DNA of 64,000 nt. Origin: Nocardioides donggukensis. Lineage in GTDB: Bacteria > Actinomycetota > Actinomycetes > Propionibacteriales > Nocardioidaceae. Location of the stretch: positions 248,001 to 312,000 of the forward strand of contig NZ_JACYXZ010000002.1 in NCBI RefSeq assembly GCF_014842875.1. The letters are read 5' to 3'. Position 1 is the first letter of the stretch. Every line of letters starts with the position of its first letter. The translations under genes and the position numbers were made by a program. Shown in pieces: positions 1-7,792 of this stretch. Under the pieces are notes generated by a model. It saw nothing but the letters and a program-made list of their open reading frames with translations. It did no database searches and was not told the DNA's origin.

Positions 1-284
1 CGGCCGCGCTCCTCGCGACCGAGGGCGCCGAGGGCGGCTCGCCGTTCGCGGGCTACCAGGTCACCGGCTTCACCAACGCCGAGGAGCAGCAGGCCGGCCT
101 CGCCGACAAGGCGCCGTGGCTCCTGCAGGACCGGCTGGTCGCCCTCGGCGCGGACTTCCAGGAGGCCGAGCCGTGGTCGGAGAACGTCGTGGTCGACCGG
201 AGCCTGCACACCGGTCAGAACCCCGCGTCCTCGGGCCCGCTGGCCCAGGCGATGCTGCGCACCCTGGGCACCCACGGCGCCTGA
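1..284 (+). CDS. DJ-1/PfpI-family (type 1 glutamine amidotransferase-like) protein, C-terminal part
   Basis: Open from the window edge in the frame starting at base 3 and stopping with TGA at 282-284, giving 93 residues. The C-terminal segment SLHTGQNPASS is typical of the Hsp31-like type 1 glutamine amidotransferase subgroup of the DJ-1/PfpI superfamily, whose members are about 225-230 residues. About 60 percent of the gene, including the nucleophile-elbow cysteine, lies outside the window, so catalytic competence cannot be judged. Related proteins act as glyoxalase III, deglycase-like enzymes or chaperones. Only the family is supported here. Confidence 0.75.
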   Translation, partial: AALLATEGAEGGSPFAGYQVTGFTNAEEQQAGLADKAPWLLQDRLVALGADFQEAEPWSENVVVDRSLHTGQNPASSGPLAQAMLRTLGTHGA

Positions 285-326
285 GGCGCTTGCGCGGCCT
301 GCGGGCCCGGGTCGAGACTGCGTCGC

Positions 327-746
327 ATGGACACCACCGACGCCATCGCCTGGGCCCGCAGCCGCAAGCACGCCGTGCTGGTGACGATCCGCGCCGACGG
401 GAGGCCGCAGACCTCGGACGTCCTCTACGGGCTCGACGGTGACACGTTCCTGATCTCGGTCACCGACGACCGGGCCAAGACCGCGAACATGCGACGGGAC
501 CCGCGGGTCGTCCTGCACGTCTCGGAGCCCTCGTCGTGGTCCTACCTGTCCCTGGACGGGACGGTCGAGCTCACCGAGGTGACCACGACGCCGGGGGACG
601 CCGCCAGCGATGCCCTCTGCGCCTACTACGAGGCCACCGCGGGCCACCCCCACCCGGACTGGGACGAGTACCGCGCCACGATGGTCGCCGAGGGTCGACT
701 GGTCGCCCGGTTCACCCCGAGGGCGGCGGTCGGCCAGACCCACTGA
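327..746 (+). CDS. PPOX-class F420-dependent (or FMN-binding) split-barrel oxidoreductase
   Basis: The 139-residue product has the compact split-barrel layout of pyridoxamine-5-phosphate-oxidase-like proteins. It begins with a short helix, then has a strand pair around VLVTIRADGRPQTSDV, the typical MRRDPRVVLHV segment near residue 55, and a SYLSLDGTVEL strand. Actinobacterial members of this size mostly bind F420 and reduce small molecules; some bind FMN or haem, and the sequence alone does not decide the cofactor. The ATG lies 7 nt after a weak -10-like GAGACT, so leaderless translation is possible. It follows the DJ-1-like gene by 42 nt in the same direction. Confidence 0.8.
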   Translation: MDTTDAIAWARSRKHAVLVTIRADGRPQTSDVLYGLDGDTFLISVTDDRAKTANMRRDPRVVLHVSEPSSWSYLSLDGTVELTEVTTTPGDAASDALCAYYEATAGHPHPDWDEYRATMVAEGRLVARFTPRAAVGQTH

Positions 747-847
747 CCGGTCACTCACTGGCCACTCACTGGGGGCGCCTCCTCTTCCACCCGACGTACG
801 CCGGTCCTAGCATGCGAAGCGGGGGCCGGAGCGGCGGAGGAACAGGG

Positions 848-2290
848 GTGTTGGGCATGGGCGCACGGATGGGCGGACTCGGAGTCCTGGCAGGGATCGC
901 GGCGCTCGCCGCCCTGGGTGCCGGGCAGACAGCCGTCGTGGCGGCCCCGGGTGACCCGGGGACACCGCGGTACCAGGCCGGCAGCGACGGCATCGGGGAC
1001 GACTACTTCCCCCTGACCGGCAACGGCGGCATCGACGTCACGCACTACGACCTGGAGCTGCGGTACACACCGCCGGACCCGGCCCCGGCTCCCCGGGAGG
1101 GCACGCTCGAGGCGACCGCGACCCTCGACCTCACACCGACCCAGGACCTGCACCAGTTCAACCTCGACCTGCGCGGGCTCACGGCGACCTCGGTCCGGGT
1201 CGGCCGGAAGCCGATGGCCTTCAGCCAGGTGGAGAACGAGCTCGTCGTCACCCCGCGGCCGAAGCTGAAGACCGGGCGCGCCGTCGAGGTGGTCGTCGAG
1301 TACGGCGGCACGACGATCCGCCCGACCGACATCGAGGGCGCGCTGTACGGCTGGGTGACCACTCGGGACGGAGCGATCGTGGTCAGCGAGCCGGACGGCT
1401 CGGCGACCTGGTTCCCGGTCAACGACCACCCCCGCGACAAGGCGACGTACTCGTTCGACATCACCGTCCCCGACGGCCTGGTCGCCGTCGCGAACGGCGA
1501 TCTCGTCGGTGAGCGCAGCGCCGGCGGCTGGACGACCTGGTCGTGGGACGCGCCCGACCAGATGGCGGCCTACCTGGCCACCGCCAGCGTCGGCAACTTC
1601 GAGCTGCGCGAGTACGCCGCCCCGAACGGGCTGCCGATCATCGACGCGATCGACCGGGACCTGCCCGCCACGGCCGACGACGGCCTGACCCAGCAGGGCG
1701 AGATGATCGTGTTCTTCGAGTCGCTGTTCGGGCCCTACCCGTTCACCTCCTACGGCGCCATCGTCGACGACGACTCGGTCGGGTACGCGCTCGAGACGCA
1801 GACCCGCCCGGTCTACTCGCGGGTGGCCAACGAGGGCACGGTCGCGCACGAGCTGGCCCACCAGTGGTTCGGCAACGCGGTCAGCCCGCACCGCTGGCAG
1901 GACATCTGGCTCAACGAGGGCTGGGCGACCTACGACTCCTGGCTGTGGACCGAGCACGACGGCGGCAGCACGGCGCAGGCGCGGTTCAACGCGGTCATGA
2001 ACCGCCCCGCGACGAGCTCGTTCTGGAACCTCGAGATCGCCGACCCGGGGCCGTTCGGACTGTTCGCCGGGGCCGTCTACGACCGCGGCGCCGCCACGCT
2101 GCATGCGCTTCGGGTGAAGATCGGCGACGAGGCGTTCTTCGAGACCGCCCGCGAGTGGGTCACCCGGTACGACGACTCGACGGCGACCACCGAGGACTTC
2201 GAGGCGCTCGCCGAGGAGATCTCCGGGCAGGACCTGGACGCCTTCTTCGACGTCTGGCTGCACACGCCCACCAAGCCGACCAGCTGGTGA
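848..2290 (+). CDS. Secreted M1-family zinc aminopeptidase
   Basis: A gluzincin M1 metallopeptidase of 480 residues that removes N-terminal amino acids from peptides. The zinc motif HELAHQW (H334, E335, H338) is followed by the third ligand E357 in WLNEGWATY, the HExxH-x18-E spacing of M1. The segment GYALETQTRP occupies the place of the GAMEN substrate-binding loop. The first about 35 residues form a signal peptide ending near AVVAAPG, so it acts outside the membrane. GTG at 848 was chosen because GGAGG (836-840) sits 7 nt upstream; ATG at 857 is an alternative. At 480 residues it lacks the large C-terminal helical domain of PepN, like other short secreted actinobacterial members. A strong hairpin terminator follows. 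Confidence 0.88.
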   Translation: MLGMGARMGGLGVLAGIAALAALGAGQTAVVAAPGDPGTPRYQAGSDGIGDDYFPLTGNGGIDVTHYDLELRYTPPDPAPAPREGTLEATATLDLTPTQDLHQFNLDLRGLTATSVRVGRKPMAFSQVENELVVTPRPKLKTGRAVEVVVEYGGTTIRPTDIEGALYGWVTTRDGAIVVSEPDGSATWFPVNDHPRDKATYSFDITVPDGLVAVANGDLVGERSAGGWTTWSWDAPDQMAAYLATASVGNFELREYAAPNGLPIIDAIDRDLPATADDGLTQQGEMIVFFESLFGPYPFTSYGAIVDDDSVGYALETQTRPVYSRVANEGTVAHELAHQWFGNAVSPHRWQDIWLNEGWATYDSWLWTEHDGGSTAQARFNAVMNRPATSSFWNLEIADPGPFGLFAGAVYDRGAATLHALRVKIGDEAFFETAREWVTRYDDSTATTEDFEALAEEISGQDLDAFFDVWLHTPTKPTSW

Positions 2291-2310
2291 CAGCGGGCTG
2301 AGGAAACGAC

Positions 2311-2347
2311 AGGAGCTCCCGACGCGAGAACCGCGTCGGGAGCTCCT
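2311..2347. terminator. Bidirectional intrinsic terminator (16-bp perfect stem)
   Basis: Bases 2311-2326 pair perfectly with 2332-2347 around a 5-nt loop. The hairpin begins 20 nt after the M1 peptidase stop. On the minus strand it is followed by a T-containing tail (GTCGTTTCC). Removing the insertion sequence and one 16-bp direct repeat would place it directly behind the tRNA-Leu 3' end, so it probably served both converging genes before the insertion. Confidence 0.8.
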
Positions 2348-2351
2348 GATC

Positions 2352-2367
2352 TGTGTGTCCGAGGGGG
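2352..2367. repeat. Left 16-bp direct repeat flanking the IS (probable target-site duplication)
   Basis: TGTGTGTCCGAGGGGG is repeated exactly at 3711-3726, at the other end of the insertion sequence. The right copy contains the intact 3' end of tRNA-Leu, so this left copy is a duplicate of tRNA 3'-terminal sequence. Sixteen bases is at the long end for IS481-type duplications. Confidence 0.8.
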
Positions 2368-2394
2368 TGTCCTGGTTCAGGACATCGGAATGGG

Positions 2395-2440
2395 GTGTCT
2401 CAAGACATCGGCATAGCGTGTCTCAAGACATCGGCATAGC
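2395..2440. repeat. Two tandem 23-bp copies of the IS end motif
   Basis: Bases 2395-2417 and 2418-2440 are identical 23-mers containing TGTCTCAAGACATCGGCATAG. They resemble both IS ends. TGTCTCAAGACA is nearly self-complementary. Multiple end-like repeats on one side suggest transposase binding sites or a remnant of an imprecise transposition; the sequence cannot separate these. Confidence 0.75.
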
Positions 2441-2460
2441 CGGGGGCCCGGACTGGGGCC

Positions 2461-3657
2461 ATGTCGAAACGTCGCTTGGTGATCACTGCCGTGCTGGCCG
2501 GTGAGACCCAGTCCGAGGTCGCCCGCCGCTACGGCGTCTCCCAGGGCTGGGTCAGTCGACTCATGGCCCGCTACCGACGCGAGGGCGAGGCCGCGTTCGA
2601 ACCGCAGTCCCGCCGCCCTCACAGCTCACCGTCAGCAGCATCGGCCGAGACGGTCGAGACGGTGCTGCGGCTGCGTAAGGACCTGACCCAGCAGGGTCTC
2701 GACGCCGGACCGGAGACGATCGGCTGGCACCTGAAGCACCATCACCACATCCAGGTCTCGCGGGCGACGATCTCGCGGATCCTGAACCGCCACGGACTCG
2801 TGGTTCCCGACCAGTCGAAGCGTCCGCGGTCCTCGTTCATCCGCTTCGAGGCCGAACAGCCCAACGAGACCTGGCAGTCCGACTTCACCCACTACCGCCT
2901 CGCCACCGGCCCGGACATCGAGATCCTCTCCTGGCTCGACGACCACTCCCGCTACGTCCTATCGGTCACCGCCCACCACCGCGTCACCGGCCCGCTGGTG
3001 CTGGCCACGTTCCGTGCCGCGGTCGATCTGCACGGCTGCCCGGCCTCGACGCTGACCGACAACGGGATGGTCTTCACCACCCGCCTCTCTGGTGGTCCCC
3101 GGGGCGCCGGCACCCGCAACGGCTTCGAGCACGAGCTGCGACGCCTCGGCGTGCTCCAGAAGAACAGCCGGCCCAACCACCCCACCACCTGCGGCAAGGT
3201 CGAGCGCTTCCAGCAGACGCTGAAGAAGTGGCTACACGCCCAAGCGGATCAGCCCAGCACCCTCGCCGAGCTCCAGGCCCTGATCGACGTCTTCGTCGAG
3301 ACCTACAACCACCACCGCCCCCACAGATCGCTACCGCATCGCGCGACCCCAGCGACCGTCTACGGCACGCGCCCGAAGGCCGAGCCAGGCGACCGCAGCA
3401 GCGACACCCACGCACGAGTGCGCACCGACCGCATCGACTCCGGCGGCAAGGTCACCCTGCGCCACGCAGGCCAGCTCTACTCCATCGGCATCGGCCGAAC
3501 CCACGCCCGAACCCGCGTCCTGCTCCTCATCGACGACCTCGAGATCCGCATCATCGACGCCGCCACTGGCGAACTGCTGCGCGACCTCGTCCTCGACATC
3601 TCCAAGCGCTACCAAGGAACAGGAAGACCACCCGGACCACTACCCCAAAAGCACTAA
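2461..3657 (+). CDS. IS481-family DDE transposase
   Basis: A 398-residue transposase. Residues 1-60 form a helix-turn-helix DNA-binding domain (SEVARRYGVSQGWVSRLMARY), followed by a second winged-helix-like segment and an rve-type integrase core. The catalytic triad is visible as D141 in WQSDFTHYR, D200 in LTDNG and E248 in CGKVERFQQ. HHRPHRSLPHRATPATVY near the C terminus is the usual rve tail. ATG at 2461 is the first start inside the element; no strong ribosome site precedes it. No frameshift or internal stop is present. Confidence 0.93.
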   Translation: MSKRRLVITAVLAGETQSEVARRYGVSQGWVSRLMARYRREGEAAFEPQSRRPHSSPSAASAETVETVLRLRKDLTQQGLDAGPETIGWHLKHHHHIQVSRATISRILNRHGLVVPDQSKRPRSSFIRFEAEQPNETWQSDFTHYRLATGPDIEILSWLDDHSRYVLSVTAHHRVTGPLVLATFRAAVDLHGCPASTLTDNGMVFTTRLSGGPRGAGTRNGFEHELRRLGVLQKNSRPNHPTTCGKVERFQQTLKKWLHAQADQPSTLAELQALIDVFVETYNHHRPHRSLPHRATPATVYGTRPKAEPGDRSSDTHARVRTDRIDSGGKVTLRHAGQLYSIGIGRTHARTRVLLLIDDLEIRIIDAATGELLRDLVLDISKRYQGTGRPPGPLPQKH

Positions 3658-3710
3658 GCCCGAACCCACAAACGTGGGTCCGGGCTATGCCGATGTCCTG
3701 AGACATCACA

Positions 3711-3726
3711 TGTGTGTCCGAGGGGG
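3711..3726. repeat. Right 16-bp direct repeat, overlapping the tRNA-Leu 3' end
   Basis: Exact copy of 2352-2367. It covers the discriminator base and the 3' acceptor strand of the tRNA-Leu gene, so the insertion left the mature tRNA sequence whole. Confidence 0.8.
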
Positions 3727-3800
3727 GACTTGAACCCCCACGCCCTAATACGGGCACTAGCACCTCAAGCTAGCGCGTCTGCCAATTCCGCCACCCGGAC
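3715..3800 (-). tRNA. tRNA-Leu (anticodon GAG)
   Basis: Read on the minus strand, the 5' GTCCGGG pairs with the 3' CTCGGAC to form a 7-bp acceptor stem with one G-U pair. The anticodon arm has the stem CTAGC/GCTAG around the loop TTGAGGT, giving anticodon GAG. A long variable arm (class II) and a T arm with GTTCAAGTC complete a leucine tRNA of 86 nt. The discriminator is A, and CCA is not encoded. The tRNA is intact, but the insertion sequence now begins 4 nt beyond its 3' end and displaces the hairpin terminator by about 1.36 kb. Confidence 0.95.
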
Positions 3801-3880
3801 GAGTGCGGAGAAACCATAGCAAGAGCCCGCTGGATTCCACGCATCGCCCCGGCCCTCGCGCAGGGTGTCAGGATGGCCCC

Positions 3881-5197
3881 ATGGCGACCGACGACGAGCG
3901 TAAGACCTACGACCCGGCGGGCGAGGTCGTGGACCTGTGCCGCGAGCTCATCCGCATCGACACGTCCAACTACGGCGACTCCAGTGGGCCGGGGGAGCGG
4001 AAGGCGGCGGAGTACGTCGCCGGGCTGCTCGACGACGTCGGGATCTCCAGCAACATCTACGAGTCCGAGCCCGGTCGGGCGTCGCTGATCGCCCGGTGGG
4101 GGGACGGCCCCGGGGAGCCCCTGCTGCTGCACGGCCACCTGGACGTCGTACCCGCCGCGGCCGAGGACTGGCAGGTCGACCCGTTCGCCGGGGAGATCAA
4201 GGACGGCTACCTCTGGGGCCGCGGCGCGGTCGACATGAAGGACTTCGACGCCATGGCGCTCTCGGTCGTCCGGGCCCGCGCCCGGGCCGGCGCCCAACCG
4301 GACCGTCCGCTGGTGATGTGCTTCACCGCCGACGAGGAGGCGGGCGGCCACAAGGGAGCCGAGTTCGTCATCGAGGAGCACGCCGACGAGATCGCCGACT
4401 GCACCGAGGCCGTGGGGGAGGTGGGAGGCTTCACGACCACTGTCCGCGGGAAGCGGATCTACCTCATCGAGGCCGCCGAGAAGGGGATGGCGTGGATGCG
4501 CCTCACCGCCCGGGGCCAGGCCGGACACGGCTCGATGATCAACAGGCACAACGCGGTCACCGAGCTGGCCGGCGCGGTCGCCCGCATCGGTGCGCACCAG
4601 TGGCCGGTCCGGCTCACGCCGGCCATGGAGGTGCTCCTGGCCTCGGTCGCCGACATCGCCGGGACCGAGGCCACCCCCGAGAACGCCGAGGCGCTGGTCG
4701 AGGAGTTCGAGAGCTCCGCCCGGATGCTCGGAGCGGTCATCCGCAACACCGCCAACCCCACAATGCTCAGTGCCGGCTACAAGGTGAACGTGATCCCCAC
4801 CGAGGCGACCGCCCATGTCGACGGCCGGTTCCTGCCGGGCCACGAGGACGAGTTCTTCGAGACCCTGGCCGAGCTCTGCGGGGAGCACGTCACGTGGGAC
4901 TTCGTCTCCCACCAGCAGCCCTGGGAGACGCCGTACGAGGGTGCGCTCGTGGACGCCATGACCCAGTCGATCCTCGCCGAGGACCCGGACGGCATCGTCG
5001 CGCCCTACCTCATGAGCGGGGGCACCGACGCCAAGCACTTCCGCAAGCTGGGGATGGCCTCCTACGGCTTCGCGCCGCTGCGGCTGCCGCGCGACCTCGA
5101 CTTCGGCGCGCTGTTCCACGGCGTCGACGAGCGGGTCCCCGTCGACGCGCTCGAGTTCGGTGCCCGGGTGTTCGACCGCTTCCTCGACCAGGTCTAG
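3881..5197 (+). CDS. M20/M25/M40-family metallo-hydrolase (dipeptidase or deacylase-like)
   Basis: A 438-residue dinuclear zinc hydrolase of the M20 clan, cleaving an amide bond in a small peptide or N-acyl amino acid. Signature motifs are LLLHGHLDVVPA (metal H86, catalytic D88), GRGAVDMKD (bridging D118) and FTADEEAGG (catalytic E152, metal E153), with a dimerisation domain between about residues 200 and 320. The substrate cannot be predicted. ATG 3881 was preferred because CAGGAT lies 6 nt upstream, like other leaderless starts in this window, and the upstream frame has no family similarity. In M. tuberculosis the orthologous position is occupied by the M20 protein Rv2141c. Confidence 0.87.
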   Translation: MATDDERKTYDPAGEVVDLCRELIRIDTSNYGDSSGPGERKAAEYVAGLLDDVGISSNIYESEPGRASLIARWGDGPGEPLLLHGHLDVVPAAAEDWQVDPFAGEIKDGYLWGRGAVDMKDFDAMALSVVRARARAGAQPDRPLVMCFTADEEAGGHKGAEFVIEEHADEIADCTEAVGEVGGFTTTVRGKRIYLIEAAEKGMAWMRLTARGQAGHGSMINRHNAVTELAGAVARIGAHQWPVRLTPAMEVLLASVADIAGTEATPENAEALVEEFESSARMLGAVIRNTANPTMLSAGYKVNVIPTEATAHVDGRFLPGHEDEFFETLAELCGEHVTWDFVSHQQPWETPYEGALVDAMTQSILAEDPDGIVAPYLMSGGTDAKHFRKLGMASYGFAPLRLPRDLDFGALFHGVDERVPVDALEFGARVFDRFLDQV

Positions 5198-5208
5198 CTC
5201 CGCCCGCC

Positions 5209-5537
5209 GGTGGTTGAGGAGGCCGCACCCGGTGGTTGAGGAGGTCGCGCCCGGTGGTTGAGGAGGTCGCGCCCGGTGGTTGAGGAGGTCGCGCAGCGAC
5301 CGTCTCGAAACCACGCCCCCGCCGCCCCTCGCCGGTTGAGCCGCGAGCCCTGGCGAGCGTGTCGAAACCAGGCCGCCGGCGCCCCTCGCCGGTTGAGCCG
5401 CGAGCCCTGGCGAGCGTGTCGAAACCCGCCGCCGGCCACCTCCGCCGGTTGAGGAGGTCGCGCAGCGACCGTCTCGAAACCCACCGCCGGCCACCTCCGC
5501 CGGTTGAGCCGCGAGCCCTGGCGAGCGTGTCGAAACC
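5209..5537. repeat. Cluster of dispersed palindromic repeats with a 22-bp tandem array
   Basis: This fills the 403-nt gap between the M20 gene and the HNH gene. Four tandem 22-bp units start at 5209, 5231, 5253 and 5275 (GGTGGTTGAGGAGG core). The last runs into a full unit ending GTCTCGAAACCA. Four more full units follow at about 5334, 5391, 5447 and 5502, each starting GGTTGAG and ending TCGAAACC. Some contain a perfect inner hairpin (GGTCGC-GCA-GCGACC); others have the alternative core CCGCGAGCCCTGGCGAGCG. The outer ends form an imperfect inverted repeat. There is no coding potential. From memory, such GGTTGAG...TCGAAACC elements are common in Nocardioides genomes. Confidence 0.85.
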
Positions 5538-5570
5538 CCTTGTGCACGACCGGTTCTCGACCCGGGCGGA

Positions 5571-5593
5571 TTGTCAGTGGGTCCGGTTAGCGT
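5571..5593 (+). promoter_or_regulatory. RecA-NDp (PafBC-dependent DNA-damage) promoter of the 13E12/HNH gene
   Basis: TTGTCAGTG (5571-5579), 8 nt, then TAGCGT (5588-5593) matches the published RecA-NDp consensus tTGTCRgtg-N8-TAnnnT at every position. The ATG follows after 7 nt, so the transcript should be leaderless. PafB and PafC, the known activators of this promoter class, are encoded at 60.4-62.4 kb. Confidence 0.88.
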
Positions 5594-5600
5594 GGTTGCC

Positions 5601-7118
5601 ATGAGGACGAAGACCACCGAGACGACGAGCACCGCGGGCACCGCGGGTGCGGTGTTGGCCTCGGCGCGGTCGAACCGGGAGGCCGCGGACGCGGCCGAGG
5701 TCCGGCTCCTCCAGGACGCGTGCGCGTGGGCGGACCTGCACCCCCCGGAGGGGATTCACCCGGCGGCGACGGTGTGCACGGCGTTGTTCGGTGACACCGG
5801 CCTCCCGTTGGCTGGGCAGGGTGCACCGGCGGTGGCGGAGTTCTGCGTGGCCGAGTTCGCCGCGAGTGTGGGGTTGGGCACCGAGTCCGGGAAGGCGCTG
5901 ATCGGGGAGGCGCTCGAGTTGCGGCACCGGTTGCCGAACCTGTGGTCGCGGGTGATGGCCGGGGACCTGGCCGCCTGGAAGGCGCGTCGGGTCGCGGCCG
6001 CCACCATCGTCCTGTCCCCGGTAGCGGTGGAGTTCGTGGACGTGGCGGTCACGCCGGTGGCGCACAAGGTCACCCCCGGCCAGGTCGACCGGCTGGTTGC
6101 GGAGGCGATCGGCCGGTGCGACCCGCAGCTGGCCCAAGAGCGGGCCGACCGGGCGGTCGCGGGCCGGCACGTGTCGATCACCCACGGCCAGGTCTCCTTC
6201 GACGGCACCAGCCAGGTGCACGGCATCTTGGACCTGGCCGACGCGCTGGACCTCGACACCGCCGTGGCCAACGGTGCCGCACAGCTCAAGGCGCTCGGCT
6301 CCACCGAGGACCTGGACGCCCGCCGGGCCACCGCACTCGGCGGCCTGGCCCGCCGGCAGCTAGCCCTGGACCTCAACCCCGACACCCCCACGACCGACAG
6401 CGACGCCAGCAGCGGCATCGACAGCGACGCCGACGCGGGTCTCGACGAGACAGACGGCACGGCGGTAGGCGCCACAGGCGGCATCGGCGACGAGCCTGCC
6501 GCGGCCCAGACCGCCGGCGGTGGCCGGACCGGTGCGGGGGTGAAGCCGCGGCAGGCGGTGCTCTACCTGCACCTGGCCGCGGAGGCGATCACCGGCACCG
6601 GTCACCGCACCGAGACGGCTGGGCAGTCAGGTCAGCCCGGGCGGTCGGGGGTGGTGGGGCGCTGTGAGCTGTCCCGGTCCCCGGTCACCGCCGACCAGAT
6701 CCGCACCTGGCTGGCCCACCCCGACGCCCAGGTCGTCATCAAGCCGGTGCTCGACCACCAGGGGCTGGTCCCGGTCGACGCCTACGAGGTGCCGGACCGG
6801 ATGGGCGAGGCGATCCGCCTCAGGGACGGGACGTGTGTGTTCCCGTGGTGCACCCGCCCGGCCCGGTCCTGCGATGCCGACCACGTGGTTCCCTACGACC
6901 CCGACGGCCCACCGGGCCAGACCGCGACCGACAACCTGGGCGCGCTGTGTCGGCGGCATCACCGGCTCAAGACCCACGGCGCTTGGGCGTGCCAGACCCC
7001 CGTGCCGGGGGTGTTCGAGTGGACCTCCCCGCACGGGCTGAGGTTCCGACGCGACCGCACCGGCACCCTCGACATCACCGACCCGGCCCGCCCGGCCGGT
7101 TCCCCGCCCGAGCATTGA
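5601..7118 (+). CDS. DUF222 / 13E12-repeat-family HNH endonuclease domain protein
   Basis: A 505-residue protein with an N-terminal helical DUF222 domain (about 20-280), a low-complexity Asp/Ser/Gly linker (about 255-310) and a C-terminal HNH nuclease fold (about 410-460). The HNH region shows zinc-type cysteines in CVFPWC, a DH pair in CDADHVVPY, the asparagine in TDNLGALC and the closing RRHHRLK. The family is multicopy in actinobacteria, including the REP13E12 genes of M. tuberculosis; its biochemical role is unsettled. ATG 5601 is set by the promoter ending 7 nt upstream. The gene stands alone between two clusters of palindromic repeats. Confidence 0.9.
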   Translation: MRTKTTETTSTAGTAGAVLASARSNREAADAAEVRLLQDACAWADLHPPEGIHPAATVCTALFGDTGLPLAGQGAPAVAEFCVAEFAASVGLGTESGKALIGEALELRHRLPNLWSRVMAGDLAAWKARRVAAATIVLSPVAVEFVDVAVTPVAHKVTPGQVDRLVAEAIGRCDPQLAQERADRAVAGRHVSITHGQVSFDGTSQVHGILDLADALDLDTAVANGAAQLKALGSTEDLDARRATALGGLARRQLALDLNPDTPTTDSDASSGIDSDADAGLDETDGTAVGATGGIGDEPAAAQTAGGGRTGAGVKPRQAVLYLHLAAEAITGTGHRTETAGQSGQPGRSGVVGRCELSRSPVTADQIRTWLAHPDAQVVIKPVLDHQGLVPVDAYEVPDRMGEAIRLRDGTCVFPWCTRPARSCDADHVVPYDPDGPPGQTATDNLGALCRRHHRLKTHGAWACQTPVPGVFEWTSPHGLRFRRDRTGTLDITDPARPAGSPPEH

Positions 7119-7176
7119 GGACCACGCCCCACACCCCACCCAGGCAGCAACGGGTGGGGACAGTGGTATGTCCACC

Positions 7177-7545
7177 GGTGGTTGAGCGAGTGGTTTCGAG
7201 ACGCTCGCTGGCGCTCGCTCCTCAACCACCGGGGACCGCGCTTTCGCGCCGGTTCCTGAGGAGGCGCGCCAGCGCCGTCTCGAAGGGCAACCACCGGGGA
7301 CCGCGCCCGGTTGTCGGTGGTTGAGGAGGGCCGCCAAGGCCCGTCTCGAAACCAGCACGCCGGCCGAGGGGGGTGGTTTCGAGACGCTCGCTGGCGCTCG
7401 CTCCTCAACCACCGGGGACCTCGGGCGCTCGCTCCGGGTCCTGAGGAGGCGGGCCAGCGCCGTCTCGAAGGCAACCACCGGGGACTGCTGGCGCTCGCTC
7501 CGGTGCCTGACGGGCGGCGCTGGCGAAGTCTTGGGGACGCCGAAC
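7177..7545. repeat. Second cluster of dispersed palindromic repeats, downstream of the HNH gene
   Basis: This occupies most of the 441-nt gap between the convergent HNH and DUF5703 genes. A 47-bp segment beginning TGGTTTCGAGACGC is repeated exactly at 7191-7237 and 7374-7420. Its ends form a stem of TGGTT-GAG with CTC-AACCA around a 2-nt bulge. Shorter or degenerate copies lie at about 7252-7285, 7316-7352, 7440-7482 and up to 7545. Orientation is mixed. The units belong to the same family as 5209-5537 but include a GAGCGAGCGCCAGCGAGCG core not seen there. No gene is visible. Confidence 0.82.
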
Positions 7546-7559
7546 CGGGGAAGAGGGAC

Positions 7560-7787
7560 TCAGAAGAACATCGTCGTGCGGGTCTGGCGGATGATCTTCC
7601 GGCGCAGCACGACCCGGCGGGTGCCGTCGGCACCGATCCGCATCCGGTCCAGCTCCCAGCCGCCGTGCTCGGCGCGCTCGACGAGGAGCCGGGTGACCAC
7701 GTTACGGCTGAACTCGCGCGGCAGGAGAACCCTGTCGAACTCCCACTCCACGTTGCGCCGGTGCGCTCGTCTCGCGGCAGTCGGCAT
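7560..7787 (-). CDS. DUF5703-family small protein
   Basis: A 75-residue basic protein with the family pattern of a central LLPREFSRNVVTRLLVERAEHGGWELDR segment and a terminal RRVVLRRKIIRQ strand. Function is unknown. It starts 5 nt after the stop of the aldo/keto reductase gene on the same strand, so the two are almost certainly cotranscribed. ATG at 7787 gives the usual family length. Confidence 0.8.
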   Translation of the reverse strand: MPTAARRAHRRNVEWEFDRVLLPREFSRNVVTRLLVERAEHGGWELDRMRIGADGTRRVVLRRKIIRQTRTTMFF

Positions 7788-7792
7788 GGGCG

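Larger units (their letters stand above)
2368..3710. mobile_element. IS481-family insertion sequence, 1343 bp
   Basis: The element is bounded by the 16-bp direct repeats. Its ends begin with TGT; the outer 21 bases of the left end and the reverse complement of the right end match at 17 positions and share TCAGGACATCGG. It carries one transposase gene (2461-3657). Subterminally, the left end has two further tandem copies of the end motif (2395-2440), which agree closely with the right end (reverse complement TGTCTCAGGACATCGGCAT). The reading frame and ends look intact, so it may still be active. The family call rests on the transposase type and the TGT ends. Confidence 0.85.

Noticed and set aside
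5209..5296. Four tandem 22-bp units resembling a short CRISPR array
   Set aside because: No unique spacers separate the units, the units are part of a larger palindromic repeat family, and no cas gene is present.
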